Below, piece by piece: positions 50,789-59,897 of a stretch of DNA of 64,000 nucleotides. Under the pieces are notes generated by a model, which was not told where the DNA came from, did no database searches, and worked only from the letters and a program-made list of their open reading frames with translations. The DNA lies in the NCBI RefSeq assembly GCF_019049625.1, contig NZ_JAFMOY010000131.1, forward strand, positions 186,001 to 250,000, in the 5' to 3' direction. Numbering within the stretch: position 1 is the first letter of the stretch; the number at the start of each line of letters is the position of its first letter. Source of the DNA: Rahnella ecdela. Lineage in GTDB: Bacteria > Pseudomonadota > Gammaproteobacteria > Enterobacterales > Enterobacteriaceae. The position numbers and the translations under genes were made by a program.

Positions 50789-50811
50789 AAACCCGGCAAT
50801 GGCCGGGTTTT
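50789..50811. terminator. Bidirectional terminator between helD and mgsA
   Basis: AAACCCGGC pairs with GCCGGGTTT around a 4-nt loop, between convergent genes. Confidence 0.85.
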
Positions 50812-50852
50812 ACTTTTCTGCTATCTGACGTATATCAGTGCGAGTTTCCACA

Positions 50853-51314
50853 TCACTCTTTCAGGCGTGACCATAAATAGCGTTGATAGTCGGGAATAAC
50901 AATTTCGATTTCAGATTGGAACATCGGGGAGTTGATCAGGAAATCCGCTGTCGCCACGTTAGTTGCCACCGGAATATTCCACACGGTTGCCAGACGTAAA
51001 AGGGCTTTGACATCGGGATCATGCGGAACCGCATTCAGCGGATCCCACAGGAAAATCAGCAAATCGATTTTGCCTTCGGCAATCATCGCACCTACCTGTT
51101 GATCGCCACCCATCGGGCCGCTCAACATACTTTTTACATTGATACCGGTATTTCGCTGCACCAGATTACCGGTGGTGCCGGTCGCGTAGAGGGTATGTTT
51201 AGAGAGTTCGGCGACATTTTTGTCGACCCATTTCATCAGGGTGTTTTTACAGTGGTCATGCGCGACCAGAGCAATATGTTTTTGTTTTGCGATCGTACGG
51301 GTCGTGTATTCCAT
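50853..51314 (-). CDS. mgsA: Methylglyoxal synthase
   Basis: MgsA converts dihydroxyacetone phosphate to methylglyoxal and phosphate, a bypass of lower glycolysis under phosphate limitation. The ATG at 51314 with GAAGGGA upstream gives 153 residues; a TTG one codon earlier is not used. ALVAHDHCK (His19), GTTGNLV and [12 protein letters not shown] (catalytic Asp), and [20 protein letters not shown] are all conserved. Confidence 0.96.
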   Translation of the reverse strand: MEYTTRTIAKQKHIALVAHDHCKNTLMKWVDKNVAELSKHTLYATGTTGNLVQRNTGINVKSMLSGPMGGDQQVGAMIAEGKIDLLIFLWDPLNAVPHDPDVKALLRLATVWNIPVATNVATADFLINSPMFQSEIEIVIPDYQRYLWSRLKE

Positions 51315-51431
51315 CAAATTCCCTTCAACGCGAAGTAAGAGTGGATCACAGAATACTGAAACTCCGTTTTACTGCATAGAGCGGGGGCAATAATTCGGCG
51401 TTAAGAGAAAGAATGCGTGACGCAGGTTAAA

Positions 51432-52082
51432 TTACGAGGTCTGCTCTTGTTCACCGGGCAGTTTAAACCAGAGCAGAAATTGTTCGAAGCTGGCGTTTGC
51501 TGCCAGGCGAGTCCAGAGCGGATGGAGATAAGCGATTGAAATTTGCGAAGGGGTTCCCTGCGCCAGTGCCGATTTTTTATCCGTCATTCCTTTAGCGAAC
51601 GAAGGAACCGCCGCGCGTGCGCCGGACAAATTGTACGTCATCATCAGTTTTTCAGCGTCAGCGGTGTGTACGGGATTGAACATATTCAGAACATCACGCT
51701 GCGTCGCTATCTGACGTCCTTGTTCATCAACCAGTTGATAGTTCATCTGCTTGTTAAATAGCGCCGCTTCTGTTTCATTGCTCAGTTTAGGCAGGACGAA
51801 GGAAACGGAGCGATTGCTTTTGGCGTTGAACGTCACTATAAGGGCAGGGGAGTGATACATCGGTGTTACGCCGGTGCGTAGATTCTTACTGACCTGAAAC
51901 AGGATCTGATGCTGACCGCCGTCGAGTTCGAGGCTGTCCGCGCCTTTAAGAATGGCACCAGACATTTGTTTACCATCGATAACCAGAAGGTCAACATCCG
52001 GGGACAATTTGAGTGAGGTCGCCGAAGCTGACGCCATCAGGCTGAGACTCGCTAATGCGACCAGCGCATGACAGACTTTCAT
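51432..52082 (-). CDS. yccT: YccT, periplasmic DUF2057 protein (CsgI-like)
   Basis: YccT is a small secreted protein; the E. coli homologue has been reported as an inhibitor of curli formation (CsgI). The 216-residue precursor has a signal peptide (about residues 1-21, ending SASA). The DUF2057 core shows LKLSPDVDLLVIDGKQM and LELDGGQHQILFQVSKNL, and ends FLQWxx-like FEQFLLWFKLPG. Divergence from E. coli is greater than for neighbours. No curli genes are in the window. Confidence 0.85.
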   Translation of the reverse strand: MKVCHALVALASLSLMASASATSLKLSPDVDLLVIDGKQMSGAILKGADSLELDGGQHQILFQVSKNLRTGVTPMYHSPALIVTFNAKSNRSVSFVLPKLSNETEAALFNKQMNYQLVDEQGRQIATQRDVLNMFNPVHTADAEKLMMTYNLSGARAAVPSFAKGMTDKKSALAQGTPSQISIAYLHPLWTRLAANASFEQFLLWFKLPGEQEQTS

Positions 52083-52271
52083 TCTTCTTCTCCCCGGATA
52101 CCAAATTGCTCATCGTCTATTATTCAGCAATGACGATATTGTGTCAAAGTTTTACAAAATGTTTTTAATTAACACTATCCGGGTGAGGTATGTCTCCTTT
52201 TTGATCCACGGGCTGTCGGAATAGCCAGCCTGCGTTACACTCAGCTTATACAGGTAAAAGGAGATAATTCC

Positions 52272-52685
52272 GTGCAAGATAATGATATTCGCAAGATTCT
52301 TGAGGAAGTGAAAACCATCGCCTTGGTGGGTGCCAGTGATAATCCGGGGCGCCCGAGCTACGGCGTAATGGCGTATCTGCTTTCTCAGGGTTATGAGGTG
52401 ATCCCGGTCAGTCCGAAGCTGGCAGGGAAGGAATTACTGGGGCAAAAAGCATACGGCTCACTGGCAGAAATCCCGCATCCGGTGGATATGGTCGATGTAT
52501 TTCGTAATGTCGATGCCGCATATGGCGGGGCGCAGGAAGCGATTGCCATTAAAGCTAAAGTGCTGTGGCTCCAGTTAGACATTATCAATGAACAGGCGGC
52601 GGTACTGGCGAAAGAGGCCGGGTTAAAAGTGGTAATGGACCGTTGCCCGAAAATTGAAATCCCGCGTCTGGGGATGGAAAAATAA
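52272..52685 (+). CDS. yccU: CoA-binding domain protein YccU
   Basis: YccU is a 137-residue Rossmann-fold protein of the CoA-binding (succinyl-CoA-synthetase-like) family, function unknown. The start is GTG at 52272, eight bases after a perfect AAGGAG; this gives the same length as E. coli YccU. IALVGASDNPGRPSYGVMAYL at residues 16-36 is the nucleotide-binding loop, and VVMDRCPKIEIPRL is the C-terminal signature. Confidence 0.93.
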   Translation: MQDNDIRKILEEVKTIALVGASDNPGRPSYGVMAYLLSQGYEVIPVSPKLAGKELLGQKAYGSLAEIPHPVDMVDVFRNVDAAYGGAQEAIAIKAKVLWLQLDIINEQAAVLAKEAGLKVVMDRCPKIEIPRLGMEK

Positions 52686-52725
52686 CTCTCACAACATCAT
52701 TTTCTGCATCAGAATCAGACAATAA

Positions 52726-52753
52726 AAAAACCGGCCATCGAAGCCGGTTTTTA
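52726..52753. terminator. Bidirectional terminator between yccU and hspQ
   Basis: AAAAACCGGC (52726-52735) pairs with GCCGGTTTTT (52743-52752) between convergent genes. Confidence 0.92.
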
Positions 52754-52782
52754 ATTTTTAACAGTGTCCCGCAGGATTTGAC

Positions 52783-53100
52783 TCAGTTACGCAGACGTGG
52801 CGCCTGAAGCTGACTGCGGATGGATTCAGCCAGGTCGTCCAGAGATGTTTGTTCCGGATGAGAATGCGCAGCTTCATGATCAATCTGAATTTCAGCCAGA
52901 TAGGTATGCACCGGCTGGCCTTCTTCGTCTTCCATCACAACGTGATACCAGGGAGCGGTGCGCATAGAATCGTCAGCGGCGACATCATCGACACCGGGCT
53001 TTTCGAGCGAATACTCTGCATCGACATCAATCACCACACCTAAGTAACCTAACAGTCTGTGGCGAACCTGCTGGCCGATACCGAATTTACTGGCAATCAT
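52783..53100 (-). CDS. hspQ: Heat shock protein HspQ
   Basis: HspQ is a heat-shock protein that stimulates Lon and affects DnaA-dependent initiation in E. coli. The ATG at 53100, preceded by CGGGAGGTGACT, gives 105 residues, exactly the E. coli length; a GTG two codons earlier is not needed. The protein shows [22 protein letters not shown] and [21 protein letters not shown], and ends LQAPRLRN. Note that its partner-type protease family (LonH) and the Lon substrate SulA are nearby. Confidence 0.95.
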   Translation of the reverse strand: MIASKFGIGQQVRHRLLGYLGVVIDVDAEYSLEKPGVDDVAADDSMRTAPWYHVVMEDEEGQPVHTYLAEIQIDHEAAHSHPEQTSLDDLAESIRSQLQAPRLRN

Positions 53101-53179
53101 AGTCACCTCCCGAAATAATTCATTGATCTCTATATGGAGATTAAACGCGCTATTTCAAGTTATGACCGCTCTTTCTGCT

Positions 53180-53216
53180 AAAAATTCGACGGCGTGTCGT
53201 CAGTGCAGCACGCCGT
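53180..53216 (-). terminator. Terminator after rlmI
   Basis: On the minus strand a stem ACGGCGTG/CACGCCGT (53209-53216 with 53189-53196) is followed by CGAATTTTT. It lies 20 bp past the rlmI stop and upstream of hspQ. Confidence 0.75.
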
Positions 53217-53237
53217 GCTTAGTCAGTCAGATTTTTT

Positions 53238-54431
53238 TTAGTTCATCACCAGACAGGCGAAACCTTTCAGATACAGGCCTTCCGGATAAGCACCGGTTAC
53301 CGGATGATCGGCGGCCTGACGGAACTGCTCAACGAACTGAATTTCTCGACCAGCATCGAGCGCGGCATCAGCCAGAATTTTCTGGAACAAGTCTGTTGGC
53401 AGCAAGCCGGAACAGGAGAAGCTCAGCAGGATACCGCCCGGACGCAGCAGTTGCAGCGCCAGCATATTGATATCTTTGTAACCACGACAGGCGCTCGCCA
53501 GCTGATTTTTGTTCTCAACGAATTTTGGCGGATCCATGACAATCATGTCGAACTGCTGGCCTTCGGTGCGGTATTTGCGCAGTAACTGGAACACGTCTTC
53601 ACGCACGAATTCGGCTTTTGACAGATCCAGCTTGTTCAGTTCAACGTTCTGACGGGCTACGTCGAGTGCCGCCTGTGAGGTATCCACGTTGGTGACGTTA
53701 GTACAACCGCCCATCAGTGCGGAAACCGCGAACGCGCCAGTGTAAGAGAAGCAGTTCAGCACATTACGGCCAGCGGCGTAGTTGCGCGCGGCAAGGCGGC
53801 TGTCACGCTGGTCGAGATAGAAACCGGTTTTGTGGCCTTCTTTGATATCCACCAGCAGGCTCATGCCGTGTTCCTGAATTGGCAGCAGGGCGGGCGGCTC
53901 ATCACCGACCACATGCCCCTGAGTCAGTTCCAGACCTTCTTTTTTACGCACGGCCACATCGGAGCGATCCCAGATGGCGCATTCCGGATAGCAATGTTGG
54001 AGCGCAGCAATCAGCGGCGCACGCTGATATTCTGCACCGGCAGAAAGCAATTGCAGTACCAGGAAGTTCTGGAAACGGTCGATGGTGATGCCCGGCAGAC
54101 AGTCGGATTCACCGGCAATCAGGCGGTAACCGTCCAGCCCGTCGCGCTTGGCTATATAATCACGCCAGTTTTGTGCCTGTTGCAGACGGCGGATGAAGAA
54201 TTCAATGTCGATGTCTTCATCTTGCTTAAACGTCCAGACGCGCGCACGGATCTGAGAAGACGGTGAATAAGCACCGCGTGCCAGCCATTTTCCCTGACTG
54301 TCTACAATATCTATAGTCTCGCCGGAATTGGCTTTACCTTCGACACGGTGTACCGCGCCGGAAAATACCCACGGGTGGCGGCGGAGAAGTGATTTTTCAC
54401 GGCCTTTGGCCAGAATTAAACGTGCAGTCAT
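53238..54431 (-). CDS. rlmI: 23S rRNA m5C1962 methyltransferase RlmI
   Basis: RlmI methylates C1962 of 23S rRNA. The start at 54431 gives 397 residues ([25 protein letters not shown]), close to E. coli (396); the frame continues 23 codons upstream without conservation. The N-terminal PUA domain (about 1-75) is followed by the methyltransferase: [17 protein letters not shown] (motif I), [14 protein letters not shown], and [13 protein letters not shown] (motif IV); FSCSGL near residue 340 holds the catalytic Cys. Confidence 0.95.
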   Translation of the reverse strand: MTARLILAKGREKSLLRRHPWVFSGAVHRVEGKANSGETIDIVDSQGKWLARGAYSPSSQIRARVWTFKQDEDIDIEFFIRRLQQAQNWRDYIAKRDGLDGYRLIAGESDCLPGITIDRFQNFLVLQLLSAGAEYQRAPLIAALQHCYPECAIWDRSDVAVRKKEGLELTQGHVVGDEPPALLPIQEHGMSLLVDIKEGHKTGFYLDQRDSRLAARNYAAGRNVLNCFSYTGAFAVSALMGGCTNVTNVDTSQAALDVARQNVELNKLDLSKAEFVREDVFQLLRKYRTEGQQFDMIVMDPPKFVENKNQLASACRGYKDINMLALQLLRPGGILLSFSCSGLLPTDLFQKILADAALDAGREIQFVEQFRQAADHPVTGAYPEGLYLKGFACLVMN

Positions 54432-54529
54432 AAAATTAGGTTCTGTCGGTTCGGAGACAAAAAAGAGCGACATTGTCCGGTCATGCAGGTGAAATTGCAA
54501 CGAACCATACCGCTAACGGAGAGAAAATT

Positions 54530-54808
54530 ATGGCAACAGTCAGTATAGCCGCCTATGTGTACGGCATGGTACAGGGCGTCGGTTTTCGTTTTGCGACCCA
54601 ACATCAGGCAACCGGTTTAGGTCTGACCGGTTACGCTAGAAATCTTGAGGATGGTAGCGTCGAAGTGGTGGCGTGCGGCGAACAGGAAAAGGTGGAACAA
54701 CTGCTGGCCTGGTTGAAGCAGGGCGGGCCAAAGCATGCACGGGTGGATCGCGTGCTCAGTGAGCCGACCGCACCCGGCCATTACAGCGATTTTAAAATCA
54801 AATACTGA
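54530..54808 (+). CDS. yccX: Acylphosphatase
   Basis: Acylphosphatase hydrolyses acyl phosphates such as acetyl phosphate or carbamoyl phosphate. The start at 54530, with CGGAG upstream, gives 92 residues, as in E. coli Ycc[20 protein letters not shown] carries the phosphate loop and catalytic Arg, and [19 protein letters not shown] holds the catalytic Asn. It is divergent from rlmI over about 98 bp and convergent with tusE, 6 bp apart. Confidence 0.95.
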   Translation: MATVSIAAYVYGMVQGVGFRFATQHQATGLGLTGYARNLEDGSVEVVACGEQEKVEQLLAWLKQGGPKHARVDRVLSEPTAPGHYSDFKIKY

Positions 54809-54814
54809 CGTCTT

Positions 54815-55144
54815 TCACAGACACTTCACCGGCTTTGGCAGACCGGCAATTTTGGTTGCCTGTTTAGCCGGACCTTTCGGGAACAGCCGGAACAGATAGC
54901 GGCTGTTGCCCTTTTCTTCGCCATATTTCTGCGCCATCGCTTTTACCAGCATGCGTACGGCAGGCGATGTATTGAATTCGAGATAAAACTCGCGCACGAA
55001 GCGAACGACTTCCCAGTGGGCGTCGGTGAGCTCAATGCCTTCTTCTTCGGCCAGCAGGGGCGCCATACCTTCCTGCCAGTCCTGACTGTTTTTCAGGTAA
55101 CCCTGAGCGTCGGTTTCAATAACCTGACCTTCAAACTGCAGCAT
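54815..55144 (-). CDS. tusE: Sulfur-relay protein TusE
   Basis: TusE accepts sulfur from TusBCD and hands it to MnmA for 2-thiouridine formation in tRNA. The 109-residue length is exact. The conserved core [33 protein letters not shown] leads to [27 protein letters not shown], with the active Cys as penultimate residue (DsrC-type tail). Confidence 0.96.
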   Translation of the reverse strand: MLQFEGQVIETDAQGYLKNSQDWQEGMAPLLAEEEGIELTDAHWEVVRFVREFYLEFNTSPAVRMLVKAMAQKYGEEKGNSRYLFRLFPKGPAKQATKIAGLPKPVKCL

Positions 55145-55208
55145 ACAACCTCAGACCTGTAAAAATGCGGCGATCAGTTTAGCAAAAACGCCGGTCAGAC
55201 AAAATAAA

Positions 55209-55232
55209 AAGCCCCGCATCAGAGCGGGGCTT
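55209..55232 (-). terminator. Terminator after yccA
   Basis: AAGCCCCGC pairs with GCGGGGCTT; on the minus strand it is followed by TTTTATTTT. It separates yccA from tusE. Confidence 0.9.
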
Positions 55233-55251
55233 CAATGACCATCAGGCATCA

Positions 55252-55926
55252 TCAGTTACGTGATGTCATGCCCAGAATGCTCAGCAGGCTGACAAAGATA
55301 TTGTACAGCGAGACATACAGGCTAACGGTCGCGCGAATATAGTTGGTTTCGCCGCCATGAATAATGTTGCTGGTTTCCCACAAAATCGCGCCTGCGGAGA
55401 ACAGAATAAACAGACAGCTGATCGCCAATGACAGCGCAGGAATTTGCAGGAACAGGTTAGCAATCACCGCAATCAGCAGGACAACAAAACCTGCCATCAT
55501 CATGCCGGAAAGGAACGACATATCTTTGCGCGTGGTCAGCACGTAGGCTGAACAGCAGAAGAACACCAGTGCGGTACCGCCCAGCGCCAGCATGATGATG
55601 TCACCGGCACCGACAGAAAGCAGCGAACTCAGCAACGGCCCCAGCGTATAACCCATAAAGCCGGTCAGCGCGAACGCAGATAAAATACCCGCCGGGCTAT
55701 TCGACGTGCGGTAAGTCAGGAACATCAGGCCATAAAACCCGACGATCGTCAGCAGAAAGCCCGGAGACGGCAATCTCAGAACCGTACTTGCCGTTGCAGT
55801 GATCGCGGAAACGCCCAAAGTCAGCGCAAGCAGGAAATAAGTATTACGCAGCACCCGGTGCGTGCTTAGCAGCGAGCCAGCGCGTGATGATGACGAAGAT
55901 GCAACGATACGATCCATGCGGTTCAT
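55252..55926 (-). CDS. yccA: YccA, BAX-inhibitor-1 family membrane protein
   Basis: YccA is a seven-helix inner-membrane protein that binds and modulates the FtsH protease. The start at 55926 ([12 protein letters not shown]) gives 224 residues; a second ATG at 55917 matches the E. coli start but lacks a ribosome site. Conserved parts include [43 protein letters not shown] and [29 protein letters not shown] at the C-terminus. Confidence 0.94.
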   Translation of the reverse strand: MNRMDRIVASSSSSRAGSLLSTHRVLRNTYFLLALTLGVSAITATASTVLRLPSPGFLLTIVGFYGLMFLTYRTSNSPAGILSAFALTGFMGYTLGPLLSSLLSVGAGDIIMLALGGTALVFFCCSAYVLTTRKDMSFLSGMMMAGFVVLLIAVIANLFLQIPALSLAISCLFILFSAGAILWETSNIIHGGETNYIRATVSLYVSLYNIFVSLLSILGMTSRN

Positions 55927-56145
55927 AATAAAATTCTCACTCTTAACAAAAAGTTGGAGTCGGTGAAAATACAAACAGATTGCAGTGTAAGTAGTTGCGA
56001 AGCGTCATTAAAGACGTTTTACCCTTCTTTACCTGCTCAGGGCGGGCAGGGCGCGGTTTCCTGATGTCAAAACCACCGTAATGATGCTTAAATCGCCGTT
56101 TAAGAACGGAATGCCTGTTTTTCAGGCAAACGAACAGAATCAGAC

Positions 56146-56174
56146 TTTACAAGAGGATCGGCACTGTTTATAGT
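56146..56174 (+). promoter_or_regulatory. Promoter of the first tRNA-Ser
   Basis: TTTACA (56146-56151) and TATAGT (56169-56174) are spaced by exactly 17 bp. The tRNA begins 13 bp after the -10 element. Confidence 0.7.
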
Positions 56175-56186
56175 TCGCTTCGTTGC

Positions 56187-56274
56187 GGAGGGGTGGCCGA
56201 GCGGCTGAAGGCACCGGTCTTGAAAACCGGCGATGGGAAACCATTCAAGAGTTCGAATCTCTTCTCCTCCGCCA
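56187..56274 (+). tRNA. serT: tRNA-Ser(UGA), first copy
   Basis: The 88-base gene reads GGAGGGGTGGCCGAGCGGCT at its 5' end, has anticodon TGA in GGTCTTGAAAACC, a long class II variable arm (CGATGGGAAACCATT), the T-loop TTCGAAT, and an encoded GCCA end. The acceptor pairs GGAGGGG with CTCCTCC including one G-T. T-stem is AAGAG/CTCTT. It lies after yccA, the same place as serT in E. coli. Confidence 0.97.
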
Positions 56275-56289
56275 TAAACAACACAAGAA

Positions 56290-56317
56290 AGCTGCTAAGA
56301 AATTAGCGGCTTTTTTT
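56290..56317 (+). terminator. Terminator of the first tRNA-Ser
   Basis: GCTGCTAA pairs with TTAGCGGC (one G-T) and is followed by seven T. Confidence 0.9.
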
Positions 56318-56395
56318 GTATCTGCAATTTGTGAGTATGTTTGCGAACACGATTTAAATGCTCATAAAATCAACAAACTAGGCTGAAAATAATGT

Positions 56396-56423
56396 TTGCA
56401 TCTTTTTTTCTGTCTTGTATACT
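56396..56423 (+). promoter_or_regulatory. Promoter of the second tRNA-Ser
   Basis: TTGCAT (56396-56401) and TATACT (56418-56423) are spaced by 16 bp and followed by ACGCCCCG, a GC-rich discriminator as in stringently controlled tRNA promoters. A leader of about 40 nt precedes the tRNA. Confidence 0.8.
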
Positions 56424-56469
56424 ACGCCCCGTACTGAACGACTGATGTCGCAAAGTGCTTGTTGTTTAC

Positions 56470-56557
56470 GGAGGGGTGGCCGAGCGGCTGAAGGCACCGG
56501 TCTTGAAAACCGGCGATGGGAAACCATTCGAGAGTTCGAATCTCTCCTCCTCCGCCA
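56470..56557 (+). tRNA. tRNA-Ser(UGA), second copy
   Basis: Identical to the first copy except in the T-stem and the base after it: here GAGAG/CTCTC instead of AAGAG/CTCTT. Both strands of the stem changed together, so pairing is kept. Anticodon TGA and encoded CCA end are the same. Confidence 0.97.
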
Positions 56558-56571
56558 TAAACAACACATCA

Positions 56572-56600
56572 AAGCTGCTAAGCAATTAGCGGCTTTTTTT
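56572..56600 (+). terminator. Terminator of the second tRNA-Ser
   Basis: GCTGCTAA pairs with TTAGCGGC and is followed by seven T, a near copy of the first terminator. Confidence 0.9.
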
Positions 56601-56629
56601 GTGTCTGAAAATTGTGTCTGAAATTCGTC

Positions 56630-57574
56630 TCACTCCGCAAGTGCCGCATTTTCCTCGCCCGCTTCCCCTTTCTGCCCGTACTGCCTTGGTGAACACCCCA
56701 GCGTGCGTTTGAACGCCGTACTGAAAGCACTTTCAGATTCATAACCCAGCGAAAGCGCCACGGCCGATACCGGTTCTTTACTGTTTGTCAGCCGGTCTCC
56801 GGCCAGCAACATCCGCCAGCGCGTGAGATATTCCAGCGGCGCGCTGCCGACGGCCAGCTTAAATTTCTGCGAGAATACAGAACGCGACATACCCGCCCGT
56901 TCAGCAAGTGTCTGAACTGTCCAGCGGTGAGACGGATTTTCATGCATCGCATTCAGCGCTTGGGAAAGCTGCTTATCCGCCAGCGCCGCAAACCAGCCAC
57001 TGTTTTCTCCTTCCTGCGTGTTATCAACATGCATCCGCAGCGCCTGTACCAGCATCATGTGCGCCATATGTTGCGCGATCAGCAATCCGCCAGGCCGTTC
57101 ATCACGCAGTTCCTGCATCATACATTCCACTGCCCAGCGCAAACTTTGCCGGTCGGATTCTTTCGAGATATGCACTACCGGCGGCAACATCGCCAGCAGG
57201 GTTGAGGCGTTAGTGCCATTGACCGCAAACCGGCTGCCGGTGAGAAAGAAATCTTTGCCGCCGTTGCAGGAAACCGTTCCGCCGTCGCGTGCCTGCTCGA
57301 AAATTGGCACGGCATCGACCGGAGGAATACTTAGATCACTGGCCAGCCGGAACGGGCGACCGCTCGGTAACACAAAACAGTCTCCGGCCTGCAGATGTAC
57401 TGCGGCGGGCACGCCATCAACCGCCAGCCAGCATTCACCGGTAATGATCGCATTACATTTTATCGACTGATAATGATCAGGAAATTGCACTGACCATTCG
57501 CCGCCGGCTTCAAAACCTTTGGACATATAGCTGCGCGGTTTGAGCAGCGACAACACATCAGAAAGAGGATCCAT
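56630..57574 (-). CDS. AraC-family transcriptional regulator with cupin-like N-terminus
   Basis: This 314-residue protein has an N-terminal cupin-type effector domain (about 10-200; QAGDCFVLPSGRPFRL) and a C-terminal AraC DNA-binding domain of two helix-turn-helix motifs: TVQTLAERAGMSRSVFSQKF (about 218-237) and VSAVALSLGYESESAFSTAFKRTLGCSPRQY (about 267-297). It is divergent from an SDR gene over 137 bp, a common layout in which the regulator controls that neighbour. The effector is unknown. Confidence 0.88.
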   Translation of the reverse strand: MDPLSDVLSLLKPRSYMSKGFEAGGEWSVQFPDHYQSIKCNAIITGECWLAVDGVPAAVHLQAGDCFVLPSGRPFRLASDLSIPPVDAVPIFEQARDGGTVSCNGGKDFFLTGSRFAVNGTNASTLLAMLPPVVHISKESDRQSLRWAVECMMQELRDERPGGLLIAQHMAHMMLVQALRMHVDNTQEGENSGWFAALADKQLSQALNAMHENPSHRWTVQTLAERAGMSRSVFSQKFKLAVGSAPLEYLTRWRMLLAGDRLTNSKEPVSAVALSLGYESESAFSTAFKRTLGCSPRQYGQKGEAGEENAALAE

Positions 57575-57711
57575 CAGCGACTCCGGACGATTGCAAAGAT
57601 AATAAGGACATTAGCGCATAGATCGTCTTTTCTCCAGCGCCTATATTCTGTTACGTAAGGTTGAGCGGTTTCAGCTAACAACAGATTGAGCCAACAACAG
57701 AGGAATTCGAA

Positions 57712-58602
57712 ATGCGTGTATTCGTGACAGGTGCAACAGGTTTTGTCGGTTCTGCGGTGGTGCAGGAGTTGCTGCGCGCAGGCCATAAGGTGCTCGGTTT
57801 AGCGCGTTCAGATGCCTCGGCACAGGTGCTGACGGATGTCGGTGCTGACGTGCTTCGCGGCAGTATCGAAGATCTGGACAGTCTGACATCCGGCGCGGCG
57901 CAGGCCGACGGCGTGATCCACACCGCTTTTATTCATGATTTTTCGAAGTTTCTGGAAAATTGTGAAAAAGACCGGCTGGCAATTGCTGCGTTAGGCGCGG
58001 CGCTGAAAGGCACCAATAAACCGCTGATCGTGACTTCTGGTACGGCGCTGGTGGGCGGCGGGAAGCTGGCGACAGAAAATGATTTGCCGGATCCACAGGG
58101 ACATAACCCGCGCGTGGCGTCTGATCTGGCCGTGGCTACGCTGGCAGAGCAGGGTGTGCACGTTTCGCTGGTACGCCTGCCGCCGTCTGTGCATGGCGCG
58201 GGCGACCACGGATTTGTGCCACTGATTATTGCGACGGCACGTGAAAAAGGTGAATCAGCGTATCCGGGGAATGGCGGAAATCTCTGGCCAGCAGTGAACC
58301 GTTTTGATGCCGCAAAGGTGTTTGTACTGGCGCTGGAGAAGGGCGCGCCGAACGCAATTTATCATGCGAACTCAGAGGAAGGCGTGCCGTTTCGTGAGAT
58401 TGCCACGCTGATTGGTAAACACCTGAACCTGCCGGTGGTCAGTAAAAGCGGAGAGGATCTGGCAGCGCATTTTGGCTGGTTTACGCATTTTGCGTCGCTG
58501 AATAATCCGACGTCCAGCCAGATCACCCGCGATATTTTGGGCTGGAAACCGGGACATCAGGATTTACTGACCGACCTAGATACCGCCGGATATTTTAATT
58601 AA
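57712..58602 (+). CDS. NAD(P)-dependent epimerase/SDR-family protein
   Basis: This 296-residue protein has the atypical/extended SDR dinucleotide motif GATGFVG at residues 7-13, and RSDASAQVLTDVGADVLRGSIED typical of NAD(P)-binding sugar-epimerase-like reductases. The canonical YxxxK pair is not seen; the expected region reads HNPRVASDLAVATLAEQG, as in a subgroup whose catalysis is not clear. LVRLPPSVHGAGDHGFVP is a subgroup hallmark. AGAGGAATTC precedes the ATG. The substrate is unknown. Confidence 0.85.
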   Translation: MRVFVTGATGFVGSAVVQELLRAGHKVLGLARSDASAQVLTDVGADVLRGSIEDLDSLTSGAAQADGVIHTAFIHDFSKFLENCEKDRLAIAALGAALKGTNKPLIVTSGTALVGGGKLATENDLPDPQGHNPRVASDLAVATLAEQGVHVSLVRLPPSVHGAGDHGFVPLIIATAREKGESAYPGNGGNLWPAVNRFDAAKVFVLALEKGAPNAIYHANSEEGVPFREIATLIGKHLNLPVVSKSGEDLAAHFGWFTHFASLNNPTSSQITRDILGWKPGHQDLLTDLDTAGYFN

Positions 58603-58620
58603 TTCCCGTTTTCTGACATT

Positions 58621-58657
58621 AAAAAACAGGTCATTCCGATGGCCTGTTTTGCTTTTT
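58621..58657 (+). terminator. Terminator after the SDR gene
   Basis: AAAACAGGTCAT pairs with ATGGCCTGTTTT (one G-T), followed by GCTTTTTT. Confidence 0.9.
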
Positions 58658-58801
58658 TCGCCGTGGTTTTAATGGAGTTAATTGCCTAAAAAACGCCCCG
58701 AATCACAAATCGGGAAGATAAAAACGTTACCCTATTGCCTGTCCGATGTTATGCGTTATGTTGATTTTTAGTTTCCCAAATGTAACTAGAGGTTAACAAT
58801 A

Positions 58802-59890
58802 ATGTCGAATAAATTACGTATCTCTCTGATTGCTGTGGCTGTAATGATGTCTTCCTCTGCAATGTCTGCATTACCTCAGGGCTATCCGGCCGACTATCAA
58901 AAAATCGTCGATGCCGCGACCAAAGAAGGCAAAGTCGTGGTGTATTCCACCACCGACACCAAAGACGCCGGCCCGCTGATTCAGGGGTTCGAGGCCACTT
59001 ATCCGGGGATCAAAGTCGAATATAACGACATGAACAGCACTGAGCTGTACAACCGTTATATCAGTGAACAGGCGGCGGGCGGCACCAGCGGCGACGTGGT
59101 CTGGAGCTCTTCCATGGATACCGCGCTGAAACTGGCGACTGATTACGCGCAGGAATATAAATCGCCTGAACAGGGCCAGTTACCAAAATGGGCGGTGTGG
59201 AAAGACAAAGCCTACGGCACGACGTATGAACCGGTGGTGTTTATCTATAACAAGCGTTTGATCCCGGCCGGTGACGTACCAGATTCTCATGCGGCGCTGG
59301 CAAAACTGATTTCCAGCCAGACCGAAAAATTCAACAAGAAAGTCACGACCTACGATATTGAGAAATCCGGCCTCGGCTTTATGTTGTCCGTGCAGGATTT
59401 CAAAGCCGACCCGAACTATTTCAAAACGCTGGCTGACGTCGCCAAAGGCGGCTTAGCGGTGCAGTCTTCCACCGGCACCATGATGGAACGTGTTTCTTCC
59501 GGCGAAAACCTGATCGGTTTCAATATCCTCGGGTCTTACGCCGAAGCCCGCGCCAAAACGGATCCATCCCTGGGTATTTCCTATCCGAAGGATTACACCC
59601 TGGTACTTTCCCGCGTTTCCTTCATCAGTCAGGAATCGAAAAACAGCAACGCCGCCAAATTGTGGCTGGACTACGTGCTGTCAGAAAAAGGGCAGAGCAT
59701 TCTGGCCAATCAGGCTGACATTCCGTCCATCCGCAACGATATCGAGGGTAAAAACGACATCGACGGCATGACCAAAATGCTCGGCAAGGCACTCAAGCCA
59801 ATCCCGGTAGATGAAACTCTGCTGGAATACCTGCAACAGAAAAAACGTCTGGATTACATCAAACAGTGGCGCGCCGCTGCCCAAAAATAG
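58802..59890 (+). CDS. ABC transporter substrate-binding protein (AfuA/SfuA type)
   Basis: The 362-residue precursor has a signal peptide (about 1-23, ending AMSA) and a periplasmic binding-protein fold of the Fe3+/thiamine/hexose-phosphate class. KEGKVVVYSTTDTKDAGPLIQGFEATYPGIKVEY, then GDVVWSSSMD and NILGSYAEAR, are features of this class. The ligand is uncertain: similar systems bind ferric iron (SfuA), but Actinobacillus AfuA binds hexose phosphates. No Fur box is visible upstream. First gene of a three-gene importer. Confidence 0.85.
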   Translation: MSNKLRISLIAVAVMMSSSAMSALPQGYPADYQKIVDAATKEGKVVVYSTTDTKDAGPLIQGFEATYPGIKVEYNDMNSTELYNRYISEQAAGGTSGDVVWSSSMDTALKLATDYAQEYKSPEQGQLPKWAVWKDKAYGTTYEPVVFIYNKRLIPAGDVPDSHAALAKLISSQTEKFNKKVTTYDIEKSGLGFMLSVQDFKADPNYFKTLADVAKGGLAVQSSTGTMMERVSSGENLIGFNILGSYAEARAKTDPSLGISYPKDYTLVLSRVSFISQESKNSNAAKLWLDYVLSEKGQSILANQADIPSIRNDIEGKNDIDGMTKMLGKALKPIPVDETLLEYLQQKKRLDYIKQWRAAAQK

Positions 59891-59897
59891 CAGTTGG

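Larger units (their letters stand above)
56186..56318. repeat. Tandem repeat unit 1 (tRNA-Ser plus terminator)
   Basis: About 133 bp from the tRNA start through its terminator are repeated 283 bp further on (56469-56601) with only a few differences. The units include tRNA, the GCCATAAACAACACA spacer and the hairpin terminator, but not the promoter. Confidence 0.9.
56469..56601. repeat. Tandem repeat unit 2 (tRNA-Ser plus terminator)
   Basis: Second copy of the 133-bp unit at 56186-56318, including tRNA and terminator. Confidence 0.9.

Noticed and set aside
56276-56469. Possible small island between the two tRNA-Ser copies acting as att sites
   Set aside because: Only about 195 bp lie between them, holding a terminator, promoter and leader. 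A tandem duplication explains the arrangement.
56183-56621. Short open frames with the repeated sequence RRGGRAAEGTGLENRRWE
   Set aside because: They are translations of the two tRNA-Ser genes and their flanks, not proteins.
58658-58801. Possible Fur box before the ABC importer
   Set aside because: No 19-bp match to the Fur consensus is present on either strand.
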